Shown: piece by piece, positions 8,270 through 16,841 of the stretch | How positions within the stretch are numbered: the stretch's first letter is position 1 | Layout: the number at the start of each line of letters is the position of its first letter | Assembly (NCBI GenBank): GCA_910573755.1 | Contig: CAJTBO010000001.1 | Span: 327,820 to 391,819, forward strand | Reading direction: 5' to 3' | Length of the DNA stretch: 64,000 nt | DNA from: Lachnospiraceae bacterium | Lineage (GTDB): Bacteria > Bacillota > Clostridia > Lachnospirales > Lachnospiraceae | Position numbers and translations under genes: made by a program | Notes under the pieces: generated by a model | Told to the model about the DNA's origin: nothing | Databases searched by the model: none | What the model saw: the letters and a program-made list of their open reading frames with translations, nothing else

Positions 8270-8848
8270 ATGCAGCATGAAATACAGGACGAGAGATATT
8301 CCGTAGCCGACGAAGCTATCTATGATGCGTTTTTTCTGATCTTGAAAGAAAAAGATCTGGAAAAGATAACCGTGTCCGATGTGATAAAGAAAGCCGGAAT
8401 TGTTCGAAGCACTTTTTACAATCACTACGAAAATATTCCGGCTCTTGTGGCTGCCGTTGAGGACAAGACTATCAACGATATCTTTTCCCTCATGGAAACC
8501 TTTCATCCGAAGAATGATAATGATATATGTAAATCGTTCTTCATGGCAGTCTGTGACTACACAATGAACAATCCGTTTTTGGCAAATCTCCTCCGGAGTC
8601 CCAGAGGAGACAAGTTTTTTGAAAAAGTATTGACGATGTTCCACCGCTTTGTAGCGGACGTCACACAAAATGCGGCGCCCGCCCGCCACAGCAAAGAAGA
8701 ACTTTCCTACATAGTCGCCAGTTCCATCGGCAGCACCCTCGGTATACTCCACAAATGGACCAAGGACGATTTTGCGGTATCTTCGGAGGCTGTCGCCGAT
8801 ATTCTGACGCAGTCTTTTATCTCGGGTATGCTGCCTTTTATGTCCTGA
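8270..8848 (+). CDS. TetR/AcrR-family transcriptional regulator
   Basis: 192 residues. The N-terminal helix-turn-helix reads AIYDAFFLILKEKDLEKITV, SDVIKKAGIVRSTFYNHYEN, typical of TetR. The C-terminal half is helical and of the type seen in Lachnospiraceae TetR proteins with a TetR_C_33-like fold (fold assignment is inference). The ATG is preceded by AAAGGAGG. It converges on the ligase gene of the condensation-domain cluster (122 bp gap). It is the nearest regulator to that cluster and a plausible controller, though the two do not share a promoter region. Confidence 0.85.
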   Translation: MQHEIQDERYSVADEAIYDAFFLILKEKDLEKITVSDVIKKAGIVRSTFYNHYENIPALVAAVEDKTINDIFSLMETFHPKNDNDICKSFFMAVCDYTMNNPFLANLLRSPRGDKFFEKVLTMFHRFVADVTQNAAPARHSKEELSYIVASSIGSTLGILHKWTKDDFAVSSEAVADILTQSFISGMLPFMS

Positions 8849-8970
8849 TCCGGATCAGCCGGGCCATAATTAAAATTTTGCCGTCTTGTGTTAAATTCGG
8901 TTCTTAAATTGCCTGAAGCCCTATCCCGAGGAGCAAAATACAGGCAAAAGTATATCAGCACTTTGAAAGC

Positions 8971-10521
8971 TTACGGCTCGTCAATCTCAGCCTCCTGCCG
9001 TTTAATCTTTTTTGTAGTGCTTTTGATAAACGGATTTTTCCGAACCACCAGTCCCGTGATCTGGCGGTAGGTAGGCTGCGACTTATTATATTTATCCAGA
9101 AATGCCTGCAGTTCCGCTCTGATCTTCTCCTCGCTCATATGTTTGGCGGAGACTGCATCCTGATCCGGATAAATTCTTGCGGTAAGGCCGTTGTTTTCTC
9201 CCGTCACGATTACTTCGCCCACCAGTTTTCCGAGCGCTAATTTGTTCTCAATCTCTTCCGGGGAAATATTCTCTCCGTTTGAAAGAATAATGAGGTTTTT
9301 GATACGTCCGTTGATAAACAGGAAACCATCCTCATCCAGATATCCCTTATCCCCCGTATGAAGCCAGCCGTCCCGCAGGGTTTCTGCCGTCTCCTCCGGC
9401 ATTTTGTAATAGCCTTTCATAACGCTGCTGCCCTTTACGAGAATTTCACCGTCCTCAAAGGAAATCTCAACGTTTGAAAGAGGCTTTCCGATAGAACCTG
9501 CCTTATGGATCTTCGGCGTATTTGAACTGATGACCGGAGAACATTCCGACATGCCGTATCCCTCAAGAATATCAATCCCGTAATCTGCGAATTTATCAAT
9601 ATAAAACGGATCAAGATGGGCGCCGCCGGTAATAATGGTTTTCAGCTTTCCGCCAAACGCCTTCGCCGCCACCATCTTCTTGGGTATAAGGGGACCGGCG
9701 GAGGAAAGCTTCTTGTAAATGGTTTCCACCATCAAAGGCACCATCAGGATAATATCCGGTTTAAAGATACCCATGTTTTTTACCATGTGCATCAGGGAAT
9801 CATTGATACACACTGTCGCTCCGAGAGAAAAACCCTTTAACCAGTCCATCACCAGACAGAAGGCATGGTGGATCGGAAGCACACTTAGGACCACCGTCCC
9901 GGGCTCCAGTTCAAAATCCACGGAAAGCACATTGGACGCCAGATTTCCCTGTGTCAGCATAACACCCTTGCTTTTTCCTGTAGTTCCCGAGGTAAAAATG
10001 ATCGTTGCGATATCTTCTGTCTGAGGCCTCTCTGAATCCGCCTCCGCATCTCTGCCCGTCTCTTTCAATTTTCCAAGACAGGTTACCCTCCCGTCGGAAA
10101 ATTCCGTTATTTCCTCCTGTAACAGCCAGATTCTTTTCAGATTCGGACACTGTGCTAAAATTCCATCCAGAATCCCCTGATTTTTCGGGCTTAAAAAGAG
10201 CGCTTCGGAATCGGAACGGTTGATAAGGTCTGCCAGATCCCCCAAAGGCAGCATCGCGTCTAAGGGGACTGCAACGGTATTGCCCGTAATAATTCCCAGA
10301 TAACTCTCTACCCACTCCACGGAACTGCTGCCGATCAGGGCGATATGTTTTTCCTGAAAGCCTTCCGCTGATAAACCTTTTCTCACGGACCTGACATTTT
10401 CCATTAACCCACGGTAGTCTATCTCATAAATTTCTTTTTTCTTCAGCCATTTTACCGCTGTTGTTTCCGCAAACTTTTTTTCGCTTTCCTCCAGAATATC
10501 CAGAATCAACTTTTCCATCAT
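8971..10521 (-). CDS. AMP-forming acyl-CoA synthetase/ligase family enzyme
   Basis: A 516-residue adenylate-forming enzyme that should activate a carboxylic acid as the acyl-AMP. The P-loop-like motif TIIFTSGTTGKSKGVML lies near residue 170, EGYGMSECSPVI near 320, GWLHTGDKGYLDEDGFLFIN near 385, the hinge GRIKNLIILSNGENISPEE near 408, and the C-terminal catalytic lysine in KSTTKKIKRQE at the very end. It lies 52 bp downstream of an acyl carrier protein gene, so its product is likely loaded on that carrier rather than on CoA (inference). Two ATGs at 10521 and 10518 sit behind GGAGG; the second has better spacing. Substrate cannot be read from the sequence. Confidence 0.85.
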   Translation of the reverse strand: MMEKLILDILEESEKKFAETTAVKWLKKKEIYEIDYRGLMENVRSVRKGLSAEGFQEKHIALIGSSSVEWVESYLGIITGNTVAVPLDAMLPLGDLADLINRSDSEALFLSPKNQGILDGILAQCPNLKRIWLLQEEITEFSDGRVTCLGKLKETGRDAEADSERPQTEDIATIIFTSGTTGKSKGVMLTQGNLASNVLSVDFELEPGTVVLSVLPIHHAFCLVMDWLKGFSLGATVCINDSLMHMVKNMGIFKPDIILMVPLMVETIYKKLSSAGPLIPKKMVAAKAFGGKLKTIITGGAHLDPFYIDKFADYGIDILEGYGMSECSPVISSNTPKIHKAGSIGKPLSNVEISFEDGEILVKGSSVMKGYYKMPEETAETLRDGWLHTGDKGYLDEDGFLFINGRIKNLIILSNGENISPEEIENKLALGKLVGEVIVTGENNGLTARIYPDQDAVSAKHMSEEKIRAELQAFLDKYNKSQPTYRQITGLVVRKNPFIKSTTKKIKRQEAEIDEP

Positions 10522-10573
10522 GAACCTCCGTTTTCCAATTGTTCCGGCTGTGTTTCAAAGCACACAGCATTCC

Positions 10574-10807
10574 TTACTGCTGCAATGTTTCCAATAATGC
10601 CAGCGCCTCCGCAATGGTAAACACACGCAGCGCATTTTCCTCTTCCAGTTCTATATCAAAGGTATCCTCCAACTCTCCCAAAAAGGACATAAAATCAAGG
10701 GAACTAAAGCCCAGATCCTCTCTGAACCGCATGTCGTTTGTCATTTCTTCCGGTTTTACATCGCAATACTGCGCGATAATTGTCTTAAACTGCATTTCCT
10801 GTGTCAT
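10574..10807 (-). CDS. Discrete acyl carrier protein
   Basis: 77 residues, acidic. The phosphopantetheine attachment serine is in DLGFSSLDFM (residues about 32-41, a variant of DSLD). The ATG at 10807 has a GGAGG site. It lies between the ligase and the condensation protein and so looks dedicated to them rather than to housekeeping fatty acid synthesis. No phosphopantetheinyl transferase gene is in the window; activation would need one elsewhere. Confidence 0.88.
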   Translation of the reverse strand: MTQEMQFKTIIAQYCDVKPEEMTNDMRFREDLGFSSLDFMSFLGELEDTFDIELEEENALRVFTIAEALALLETLQQ

Positions 10808-10819
10808 ATTATTTTCCTC

Positions 10820-10965
10820 CTAATTATAGTCGCTGCGCGACGGCACTAAAGCGTAAAGTCACTTCGCCACACACCTTATGAGTGAAACTTTCATTCGAAA
10901 GGGCTCTCATGAAAGTTCCCCTCGTTCGCCTTCGTGACTTTACCGTTAAATGTAAATTATTTCAA
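10820..10965. repeat. Nested inverted repeat between the carrier and condensation genes
   Basis: The outer arms GTAAAGTCAC and GTGACTTTAC (10 bp perfect, near 10852 and 10934) enclose inner arms AACTTTCAT and ATGAAAGTT (9 bp perfect). A large, extended hairpin about 95 nt long can form in the mRNA upstream of the carrier protein start. It could tune the ratio between the two genes, or be a small palindromic insertion. No T-run follows, so it is not a simple terminator. Confidence 0.5.
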
Positions 10966-10969
10966 CAAC

Positions 10970-12355
10970 TTATACCTGCTTCATAATTTCCCCGATACAC
11001 ATATCCGGCTCCGCAATCCCTTTAAAGAGAATGCGCATCATATAGTAATATAACAACTCCATATCATGCTCCGTTAAATGTGCGGTCTGGTAGTGGTACG
11101 AGAAATTCATGCCGCCTCCCTCGGTGTGGGATACGGTCAGATACATCTTCTTGGTCGCGGCGCCGTTTGCAAACCATTTGGAATGCTGCGGAACATGGAC
11201 AAGATGCGGATTCTCCACCTTTACCGGCATGGGCTGGTATGTCAGGTAACAGCTTTCATACGCCGTGTGCTCCGGTGTATTGTAACGTTTCCTCATTTCC
11301 TCCCTGATCAGCGCCGGATCATAATTGCTGTGCATATATATGCGGTTCTGCACATTCTGGATCTCATACGCCGCCGACAGAAAATCGGTCTCGGGGGAGA
11401 TCACGGTCCGGCAGGGAAACATGATCGTCCTGCTGCCGCCGGAGGTCCACTCGTCATGCGTAGAACGCCTGGAGATAAAATTTTCGATCGTGATATCCTC
11501 CTGTCCGTTATTTACCTTCGACAGATAAGTCCGGATTCCCAACAGTAAAAGATTGGTCATGGAAAGCTGGTGGTTCATACAGAAATCTATGAGGTTTTTG
11601 GTAGGAACCGGCTCTAAACAGTAATCTTTTACCTGCACAAACAAATTATCAAGCTCGATATCCGCTGATCTCAATGCCGGATCATTGTGGCGTTTTCTTG
11701 CCTCTTCCAGAACCGAAGATCCCTGAATATCGGAATAAAGCGGCTCTCCTAACGCATCTAACTGGTCGTCCCAGAATTTCTTATCTTTTGCAAAGCGTTT
11801 TTCGTTGTTTGCCCTCTTTAAATCCTTCGCCAGAACCTCTTCGAAATCCGCCAGATCATCGGGATACGGGGACCCGAATCTGTAATGGGTGTATAGCTGC
11901 ATCAGATCATTGATCATCACCACCAGCCCGCAGGAATCGATCAGCCTGTGATCCATGTGTATAAAAAATCCGTTATAGCCCTCAGGAAGTTTTACCATGG
12001 TTACGTCACACAGCGGGATATCATCCCCGTCAAAAGTTTCATAGGCCCACTGCTGCATCAGATTGTCCGCCTCCGCCATGCGCATACCGGATAAATCCCT
12101 GATCGGGATATCCCTTGTCTCTTTTCCCGCAATATACTGCCTGATCTCGCCTTTTTTGTCGGGCTTTGTAAACCGGATCCGCATACAGCCGTATCGCTCA
12201 AACTCCAGCTGGATACATTTCTTTAAAAGCCCGAAATCCAACTGGGCCTGCAGGGACGCCACAACGCTGACTCCCGATACCTGCTGTGTTTTATAAGTTT
12301 TCATCCAGTTATAGTGCAGCTTCTGTGCTGCTGTTAAAGGATAATACTCTTTCAT
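10970..12355 (-). CDS. Stand-alone NRPS-type condensation-domain protein
   Basis: 461 residues covering one complete condensation (chloramphenicol-acetyltransferase-like) fold and nothing else. The core begins YYPLTAAQKLHYNWM (motif C1), then the second-half pattern around FERYGCMRIRF, then the active-site segment HMDHRLIDSCG near residue 134. In that segment the usual HHxxxDG appears as DHxxxDS: the second, catalytic His is kept, the first His is Asp and the final Gly is Ser. Such enzymes join a carrier-bound acyl group to an amine or alcohol. An ATG at 12355 with an AGGAGG site 7 bp upstream is preferred over a TTG two codons earlier. It is the first gene of the operon condensation-carrier-ligase. 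Confidence 0.8.
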   Translation of the reverse strand: MKEYYPLTAAQKLHYNWMKTYKTQQVSGVSVVASLQAQLDFGLLKKCIQLEFERYGCMRIRFTKPDKKGEIRQYIAGKETRDIPIRDLSGMRMAEADNLMQQWAYETFDGDDIPLCDVTMVKLPEGYNGFFIHMDHRLIDSCGLVVMINDLMQLYTHYRFGSPYPDDLADFEEVLAKDLKRANNEKRFAKDKKFWDDQLDALGEPLYSDIQGSSVLEEARKRHNDPALRSADIELDNLFVQVKDYCLEPVPTKNLIDFCMNHQLSMTNLLLLGIRTYLSKVNNGQEDITIENFISRRSTHDEWTSGGSRTIMFPCRTVISPETDFLSAAYEIQNVQNRIYMHSNYDPALIREEMRKRYNTPEHTAYESCYLTYQPMPVKVENPHLVHVPQHSKWFANGAATKKMYLTVSHTEGGGMNFSYHYQTAHLTEHDMELLYYYMMRILFKGIAEPDMCIGEIMKQV

Positions 12356-12461
12356 TGGCAACCTCCTGTTTTTCTGTCCTTTTGTGAAATTAACACATTT
12401 TATATTTGAATTCTACCCCCTTTGGGACTTAACAAACATTTTAAATGAAAATGACTGAAAC

Positions 12462-12491
12462 AAAAAAGCGCCAGCCCGTTAAGCCGACGCC
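12462..12491 (-). terminator. Intrinsic terminator after the hydrolase gene
   Basis: On the minus strand a GC-rich stem (GGCGTCGGC, loop TTAAC, GGGCTGGCGC with G-U pairs) is followed by TTTTTT. It separates the hydrolase transcript from the condensation-carrier-ligase operon. Confidence 0.7.
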
Positions 12492-12500
12492 ACTGCGTAG

Positions 12501-13469
12501 TCAATGATCATTTTTTGAAAAAAATTCCAAAAGCTTTCGCCTGTACAATTCCGGATCCGCATAAGGACTGCACAGATGTCTTGCCTCCGGTATGATGACA
12601 AGTTCCTTCGGGGCCCTGCACAGTGCATAGTTATACCGGGTATTCTTCGGCTCTACATAGGTGTCCTTTTCCCCGTGGAAGAATAAAACAGGCCTTCGGT
12701 TGGTTCTCATCGCGTTTGCTGTGTCCGCATCCCTCATGCGAAAGCCCCCTAAAAGCCCGCAGAACAGATCTACCCTGAGCAGCAGCAAATCCACCCGCTT
12801 CAGATGAAACCAGCCTGCGGCAATGTCCTGAAGCTGCTCTTTCATAGAATGGAATCCGCAGTCCGCGATCAGCCCTTTTACCTTCCCCGGCAGATTGTGC
12901 CCCGACGCCATGAGCACCGATGCCGCCCCCATAGATTCCCCGTAGAGATAAATGGGAAGTTTTTCTTTATTCCTCTTTGCGATATAATATGCCCATTGCT
13001 GCACATCCCACTGCTCCTTTGCCCCGAATGTGATGTATTTTCCCTCGCTCTGCCCACAACAGCGCTGGTCAATAAACAGCAGGCCGCAACCGTTTTCATG
13101 GAGAAACCTTGCCGTATAGGCAAAATCCCCGAAACCGCTGCCCTTGTATCCGTGGCAGAGCAAAACATAGCGTTTCGTTTTCGCCGCCGGCAGATAAAGC
13201 CCATGCAACAACAGACCGTCCCCGCTTCTGATATAACAGTCCTGCATGTTCTGCTGCCGGCACCAGGCTTTGCCCTCTTCGTATTCCTTCTCATACTTAT
13301 CCCTCGGATGGTTGATCTTTGTATGGGACAGCTGAAACCACTTCCTGTTTGCAGGCTGCCTTTTGTTCCTGCAGTGGATCATCAGGTCAAAAAAAGACCA
13401 GCCAAATGCCATAAAGATACCGAATACCGCCGCCGCGGCACCTATCGTTTTTAAAATTTTATCTTTCAT
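12501..13469 (-). CDS. Membrane-anchored alpha/beta hydrolase
   Basis: 322 residues. A hydrophobic N-terminal anchor (about 8-31) is followed by an alpha/beta hydrolase fold: oxyanion region LLCHGYKGSG, strand LLFIDQRCCGQSEG, nucleophile elbow GESMGA (Ser near 178), acid in FFHGEKDTYVEP, His in PEARHLCSP. It resembles Bem46/YfhR-type serine hydrolases. It faces the same way as the condensation operon but has its own terminator. A role in releasing or trimming the cluster product outside the membrane is an inference. Confidence 0.8.
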   Translation of the reverse strand: MKDKILKTIGAAAAVFGIFMAFGWSFFDLMIHCRNKRQPANRKWFQLSHTKINHPRDKYEKEYEEGKAWCRQQNMQDCYIRSGDGLLLHGLYLPAAKTKRYVLLCHGYKGSGFGDFAYTARFLHENGCGLLFIDQRCCGQSEGKYITFGAKEQWDVQQWAYYIAKRNKEKLPIYLYGESMGAASVLMASGHNLPGKVKGLIADCGFHSMKEQLQDIAAGWFHLKRVDLLLLRVDLFCGLLGGFRMRDADTANAMRTNRRPVLFFHGEKDTYVEPKNTRYNYALCRAPKELVIIPEARHLCSPYADPELYRRKLLEFFSKNDH

Positions 13470-13602
13470 AAAATGTCCTGCCTGTTATACCTGTTTTACT
13501 TTTCCTTACCCAATCATACAAGAAAACCTCCGCAAATACAACGCTATCTTGTCTCTTCCCCGCGAAAAGTAATGCATCAGGCAGACTTTAGGTCCCTCCT
13601 TC

Positions 13603-13631
13603 TTGACAGGAAATTTCATGGATAGTATGAT
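13603..13631 (+). promoter_or_regulatory. Sigma-A promoter for the eutS-like operon
   Basis: TTGACA at 13603-13608, 17 bp spacer, TATGAT at 13626-13631, 67 bp upstream of the first start codon. No inverted repeat or riboswitch-like fold was found between it and the gene. Confidence 0.7.
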
Positions 13632-13698
13632 TTATGAAAAGCTGATGTATATTACGTGCAAAAATTATATAAAAATATGGAAGGAACGGATCGGATAA

Positions 13699-14064
13699 AT
13701 GGCAAACGGACAGGAAGAGCAGATCAGGATCGTGCAGGAGACCGTGGCAGGAAAGGAAATCACCTTTGCGCATGTGATGGGTGGCCCGGCGCCGATTATA
13801 TACCAGAAACTCGGATTAAACCCTCAGGTGGATTACCAGTCATCCGCCATCGGCATCATGAACATGACGCCGCCGGAATCAGCCGTCATCGCCTCTGATA
13901 TTGCGGTCAAAAGCGGGAACATCTATCTCGGTTTCGCGGACCGGTTTACGGGAACGCTCATCATCACGGGGGAGATTTCGGACGTTATGTCGGCTATGAC
14001 CGAGATTGTGGATTATTTCCGGGATACACTGGAATATGTAGTCTGCAGGATCACAAAGAGATAG
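13699..14064 (+). CDS. eutS: EutS/PduU-type bacterial microcompartment shell protein
   Basis: 121 residues matching EutS: a GKEITFAHVMGGP-like start after VQETVAG, SSAIGIMNMTPPESAVIASDIAV, KSGNIYLGFADRFTGTLIIT, then the C-terminal TLEYVVCRITKR. EutS proteins are circularly permuted BMC-domain hexamers that form curved parts of a polyhedral shell. It starts a three-gene operon with a second EutS homologue (5 bp gap) and EutP. No encapsulated enzyme is nearby. Confidence 0.88.
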   Translation: MANGQEEQIRIVQETVAGKEITFAHVMGGPAPIIYQKLGLNPQVDYQSSAIGIMNMTPPESAVIASDIAVKSGNIYLGFADRFTGTLIITGEISDVMSAMTEIVDYFRDTLEYVVCRITKR

Positions 14065-14069
14065 GAAGT

Positions 14070-14504
14070 ATGACTATGGCACATATCACCAGAGAAGAAC
14101 TGCTGGAAAAACTGTTCCACGAGGATTATGAACATCTGAAAGGAAAAAAACTGCGTATAACACGCCTGCGGGTTCCGGGCAAGGAAGTCTGTCTGGCACA
14201 TATCATAAGTGCCTCACAAACTCCCGTATTTCAGAACCTGGGGCTTCATATCGGTATACATGAAGGAGAAGACCATACCGGGGAATCCATCGGCCTGATC
14301 CGTTTTACGCCCTGGGAAGCGGTCGTGGCGGCTGCCGATGTCGCAATGAAAAGCGCGGACGTGCAGATCGGCTTTATGGATCGTTTCTGCGGTTCCCTGA
14401 TCCTCACCGGCGGGTTGTCCGAAGTCCAGACCGCCGTGGAAGAGGTTGTCAGGTTTTTTGGCGAAGTGCTGGACTTCCAAACCTGTAAGATCTATAAGAA
14501 TTGA
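14070..14504 (+). CDS. Second EutS/PduU-type shell protein with extended N-terminus
   Basis: 144 residues. From about residue 30 it repeats the EutS pattern: PGKEVCLAHIISA, ESIGLIRFTPWEAVVAAADV, MKSADVQIGFMDRFCGSLIL, then VLDFQTCKIYKN. It is clearly a paralogue of the preceding gene but diverged. The extra 28 residues (REELLEKLFHEDYEHLKGKK) form a charged amphipathic helix, unlike the short beta-barrel N-terminus usual for PduU. The start is either 14070 or the ATG at 14076; the latter has better spacing from GGAAG. Confidence 0.85.
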   Translation: MTMAHITREELLEKLFHEDYEHLKGKKLRITRLRVPGKEVCLAHIISASQTPVFQNLGLHIGIHEGEDHTGESIGLIRFTPWEAVVAAADVAMKSADVQIGFMDRFCGSLILTGGLSEVQTAVEEVVRFFGEVLDFQTCKIYKN

Positions 14505-14525
14505 CGAAACGGAACAGGGCAGATC

Positions 14526-15062
14526 ATGAAAAAGATGTTTTTGATGGGAAGGAGCGAAGCGGGAAAAACCTCTCTGACCCAGGCACTGAAAGGTGAAGAG
14601 CTTCACTATGTTAAAACCCAATACACCAGTTCAAACGACGACACCATCGACTCGCCGGGAGAGTATGCGGAATCCAAGCGCTTCAGTGTGGGACTCGCCT
14701 GCTTTTCCTTTGAAGCGGATGTGGTGGCGGTCGTTCAGGCTGCCGATGAACCCTTCAGCCTGTTCAGCGCAAGCCTTCATACCTTTATCCTCCGCCCCCT
14801 CATCGGCATCATCACAAAGGTTGACTCTCCTTATGCGAATATTCCCATGGTCAGACAATGGCTGATCAATGCCGGCTGTGAACGCATCTTCCTGATCAAC
14901 AATGTAACCCGGGAAGGCATCAGCGAACTTATGGAATATCTGGAGGAAGATCTGCCGCATCTGACAATGGAACAGGCAAAATTCAAGCAAAGCCTCGGAT
15001 TGAACGAATGGGACCCGCTTCCGGAGGGTATCGGATATCCTCCGCGCACCTTCTGCACTTAA
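14526..15062 (+). CDS. eutP: EutP/PduV-type P-loop GTPase-like protein
   Basis: 178 residues. Walker A is GRSEAGKTSL (residues 8-17), with a DTIDSPGEY segment at about 39-47 and a base-recognition motif TKVDS near 99, as in EutP/PduV. These small NTPases accompany microcompartment operons and have been linked to compartment placement or acetate kinase activity in related systems. It is slightly longer than usual (about 150-160) owing to a Pro-rich C-terminal tail. It ends the operon before a strong terminator. Confidence 0.85.
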   Translation: MKKMFLMGRSEAGKTSLTQALKGEELHYVKTQYTSSNDDTIDSPGEYAESKRFSVGLACFSFEADVVAVVQAADEPFSLFSASLHTFILRPLIGIITKVDSPYANIPMVRQWLINAGCERIFLINNVTREGISELMEYLEEDLPHLTMEQAKFKQSLGLNEWDPLPEGIGYPPRTFCT

Positions 15063-15158
15063 ATGATACCGTTTGGGAATCTTCATGAAACAATTCTGAA
15101 ATTAAGGCGTAACCCCTTGACTTTCTCTTATAAACTGAATATACTGGTCTAACAGCTA

Positions 15159-15192
15159 AAAAATTCCCTACCGAATGCGGTAGGGAATTTTT
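15159..15192. terminator. Strong bidirectional intrinsic terminator
   Basis: AAAAATTCCCTACCG, loop AATG, CGGTAGGGAATTTTT: a 15 bp perfect stem with A- and T-rich flanks. It ends the EutS/EutP operon and separates it from the MATE gene. Confidence 0.9.
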
Positions 15193-15246
15193 CGCGGTTT
15201 TGGCAACGGTCAGTGACAATTTTACATATATAAGGAGAACATTTTT

Positions 15247-16635
15247 ATGAGAAGATTCAGGGAAAAATACTTTGGTGATGCGGATTTCTACAAGATGGTA
15301 TTCGCCGTTGCCATCCCCATCATGATCCAGAACGGTATCACAAACTTTGTGAATATGCTGGACAACATCATGATCGGCCAGATCGGGACCGAGTCCATGA
15401 CCGGCGTTTCCATCGTCAACCAGATATTGTTTGTCTATAATCTCTGTGTTTTCGGCGCTGTCTCCGGGGCAGGGATCTTTACGGCGCAGTACTACGGTCA
15501 GAAAAACACGGACGGCATACGCCATACAGTCCGTTTCAAGCTCCTTACAGTCATGGTCATTACCGTTTTGACCATCCTTCTCTGCGTTTTCTGCGGACAG
15601 AGCCTGATCAGTTTTTACCTGACCGGCGAAGGCAGTGCAGAGAGCATAAAAGCCTCCATGATCAGCGGCAGGGAATACATGCTCCTGATGCTCACCGGGC
15701 TTCCCTTTTTCATGATCACACAGGTATACGGCAGCACATTAAAAGAATGCGGCCAGACGCTCCTGCCCATGAAAGCCGGCGTTGCGGCGATCTGCATCAA
15801 CCTGCTGTTCAATTATCTGCTGATCTACGGAAAGTTCGGCTTTCCGATGCTGGGCGTAAAAGGCGCGGCGATCGCCACCGTTCTTTCCCGCGTGATCGAG
15901 ACAGGCATTATCATCATTGCCACACACAGAAATACGGAAAAGAACCCTTTTGTCATCGGATTATACCGGAGTCTTGCCATTCCTGCGGATACGGTAAAAA
16001 GGATCACCGTAAAGGGAACCCCTCTTTTACTGAACGAAACGTTCTGGTCCGCCGGTATGGCCACCCTTGCGGCATGCTATTCCCTGAAGGGCCTCAACGT
16101 GGTTGCAGCCCTCAACATCTCCAATACGATATGCAACCTGTTTCACATTTCCTTTATCGCCATGGGGGAAGCCGTTGCCATCATTATCGGACAGATCCTC
16201 GGCACGGGAGATATGAAACGCGCCAAAGAGACCGACACAAAGATCATTGTCTTTGCCGTTCTTCTCTGTTCCGCCGTGGCAGTGGTCATGTTTTTTACGG
16301 CGCCGCTCTTTCCGGACTTTTATAATACATCCGAAGATATCCGGCAGCTTGCCGCAAAGCTGATCATGATCTCGGCACTGTTTGTCCCACAGCATGCCCT
16401 GCTGAACAGCCTGTACTTCTCACTCCGCTCCGGCGGAAAAACCATGCTGGCTTTTTTCTTTGACAGCGTGTTTATCTGGTGCGTCAGTGTTGTTCTGGCA
16501 TTTGCACTGGCAAAATTTACTTCTTTGCCTATTTTATGGATCTACTTTTTTGTCCAGCTGGCGGATGGCATAAAAGCGGTGATCGGGCTTGTTCTGGTGA
16601 AAAAAGGAGTCTGGCTCCATAATATAGTGGAATGA
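15247..16635 (+). CDS. MATE-family efflux transporter
   Basis: 462 residues with twelve predicted helices in two related halves, each beginning with the MATE-style pattern (AIPIMIQNGITNFVNMLDN at the start; TPLLLNETFWSAGMATLAA at the start of the second half). Such proteins export cationic drugs or metabolites in exchange for Na+ or H+. The ATG follows AAGGAGAAC. It is flanked by terminators and appears monocistronic. Substrate is unknown; export of the nearby cluster product is possible but unsupported. Confidence 0.9.
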   Translation: MRRFREKYFGDADFYKMVFAVAIPIMIQNGITNFVNMLDNIMIGQIGTESMTGVSIVNQILFVYNLCVFGAVSGAGIFTAQYYGQKNTDGIRHTVRFKLLTVMVITVLTILLCVFCGQSLISFYLTGEGSAESIKASMISGREYMLLMLTGLPFFMITQVYGSTLKECGQTLLPMKAGVAAICINLLFNYLLIYGKFGFPMLGVKGAAIATVLSRVIETGIIIIATHRNTEKNPFVIGLYRSLAIPADTVKRITVKGTPLLLNETFWSAGMATLAACYSLKGLNVVAALNISNTICNLFHISFIAMGEAVAIIIGQILGTGDMKRAKETDTKIIVFAVLLCSAVAVVMFFTAPLFPDFYNTSEDIRQLAAKLIMISALFVPQHALLNSLYFSLRSGGKTMLAFFFDSVFIWCVSVVLAFALAKFTSLPILWIYFFVQLADGIKAVIGLVLVKKGVWLHNIVE

Positions 16636-16841
16636 ATATGATACCCCGATAAGCTACTCTTTCGGCGTTCATAAATTGTTCATATTTCATTCAAAGAAAC
16701 TTAATTTGAAAATCATTTTTTAGACAAATCTAAAGTATATACTATGTTTATAAGATAACAACAGGAACTTAAAAAAAGTTCTGAAGTATCTTCCCAACAA
16801 AGACATTATCGTAATAAATTTAAATAACTTTTTCATAATAA

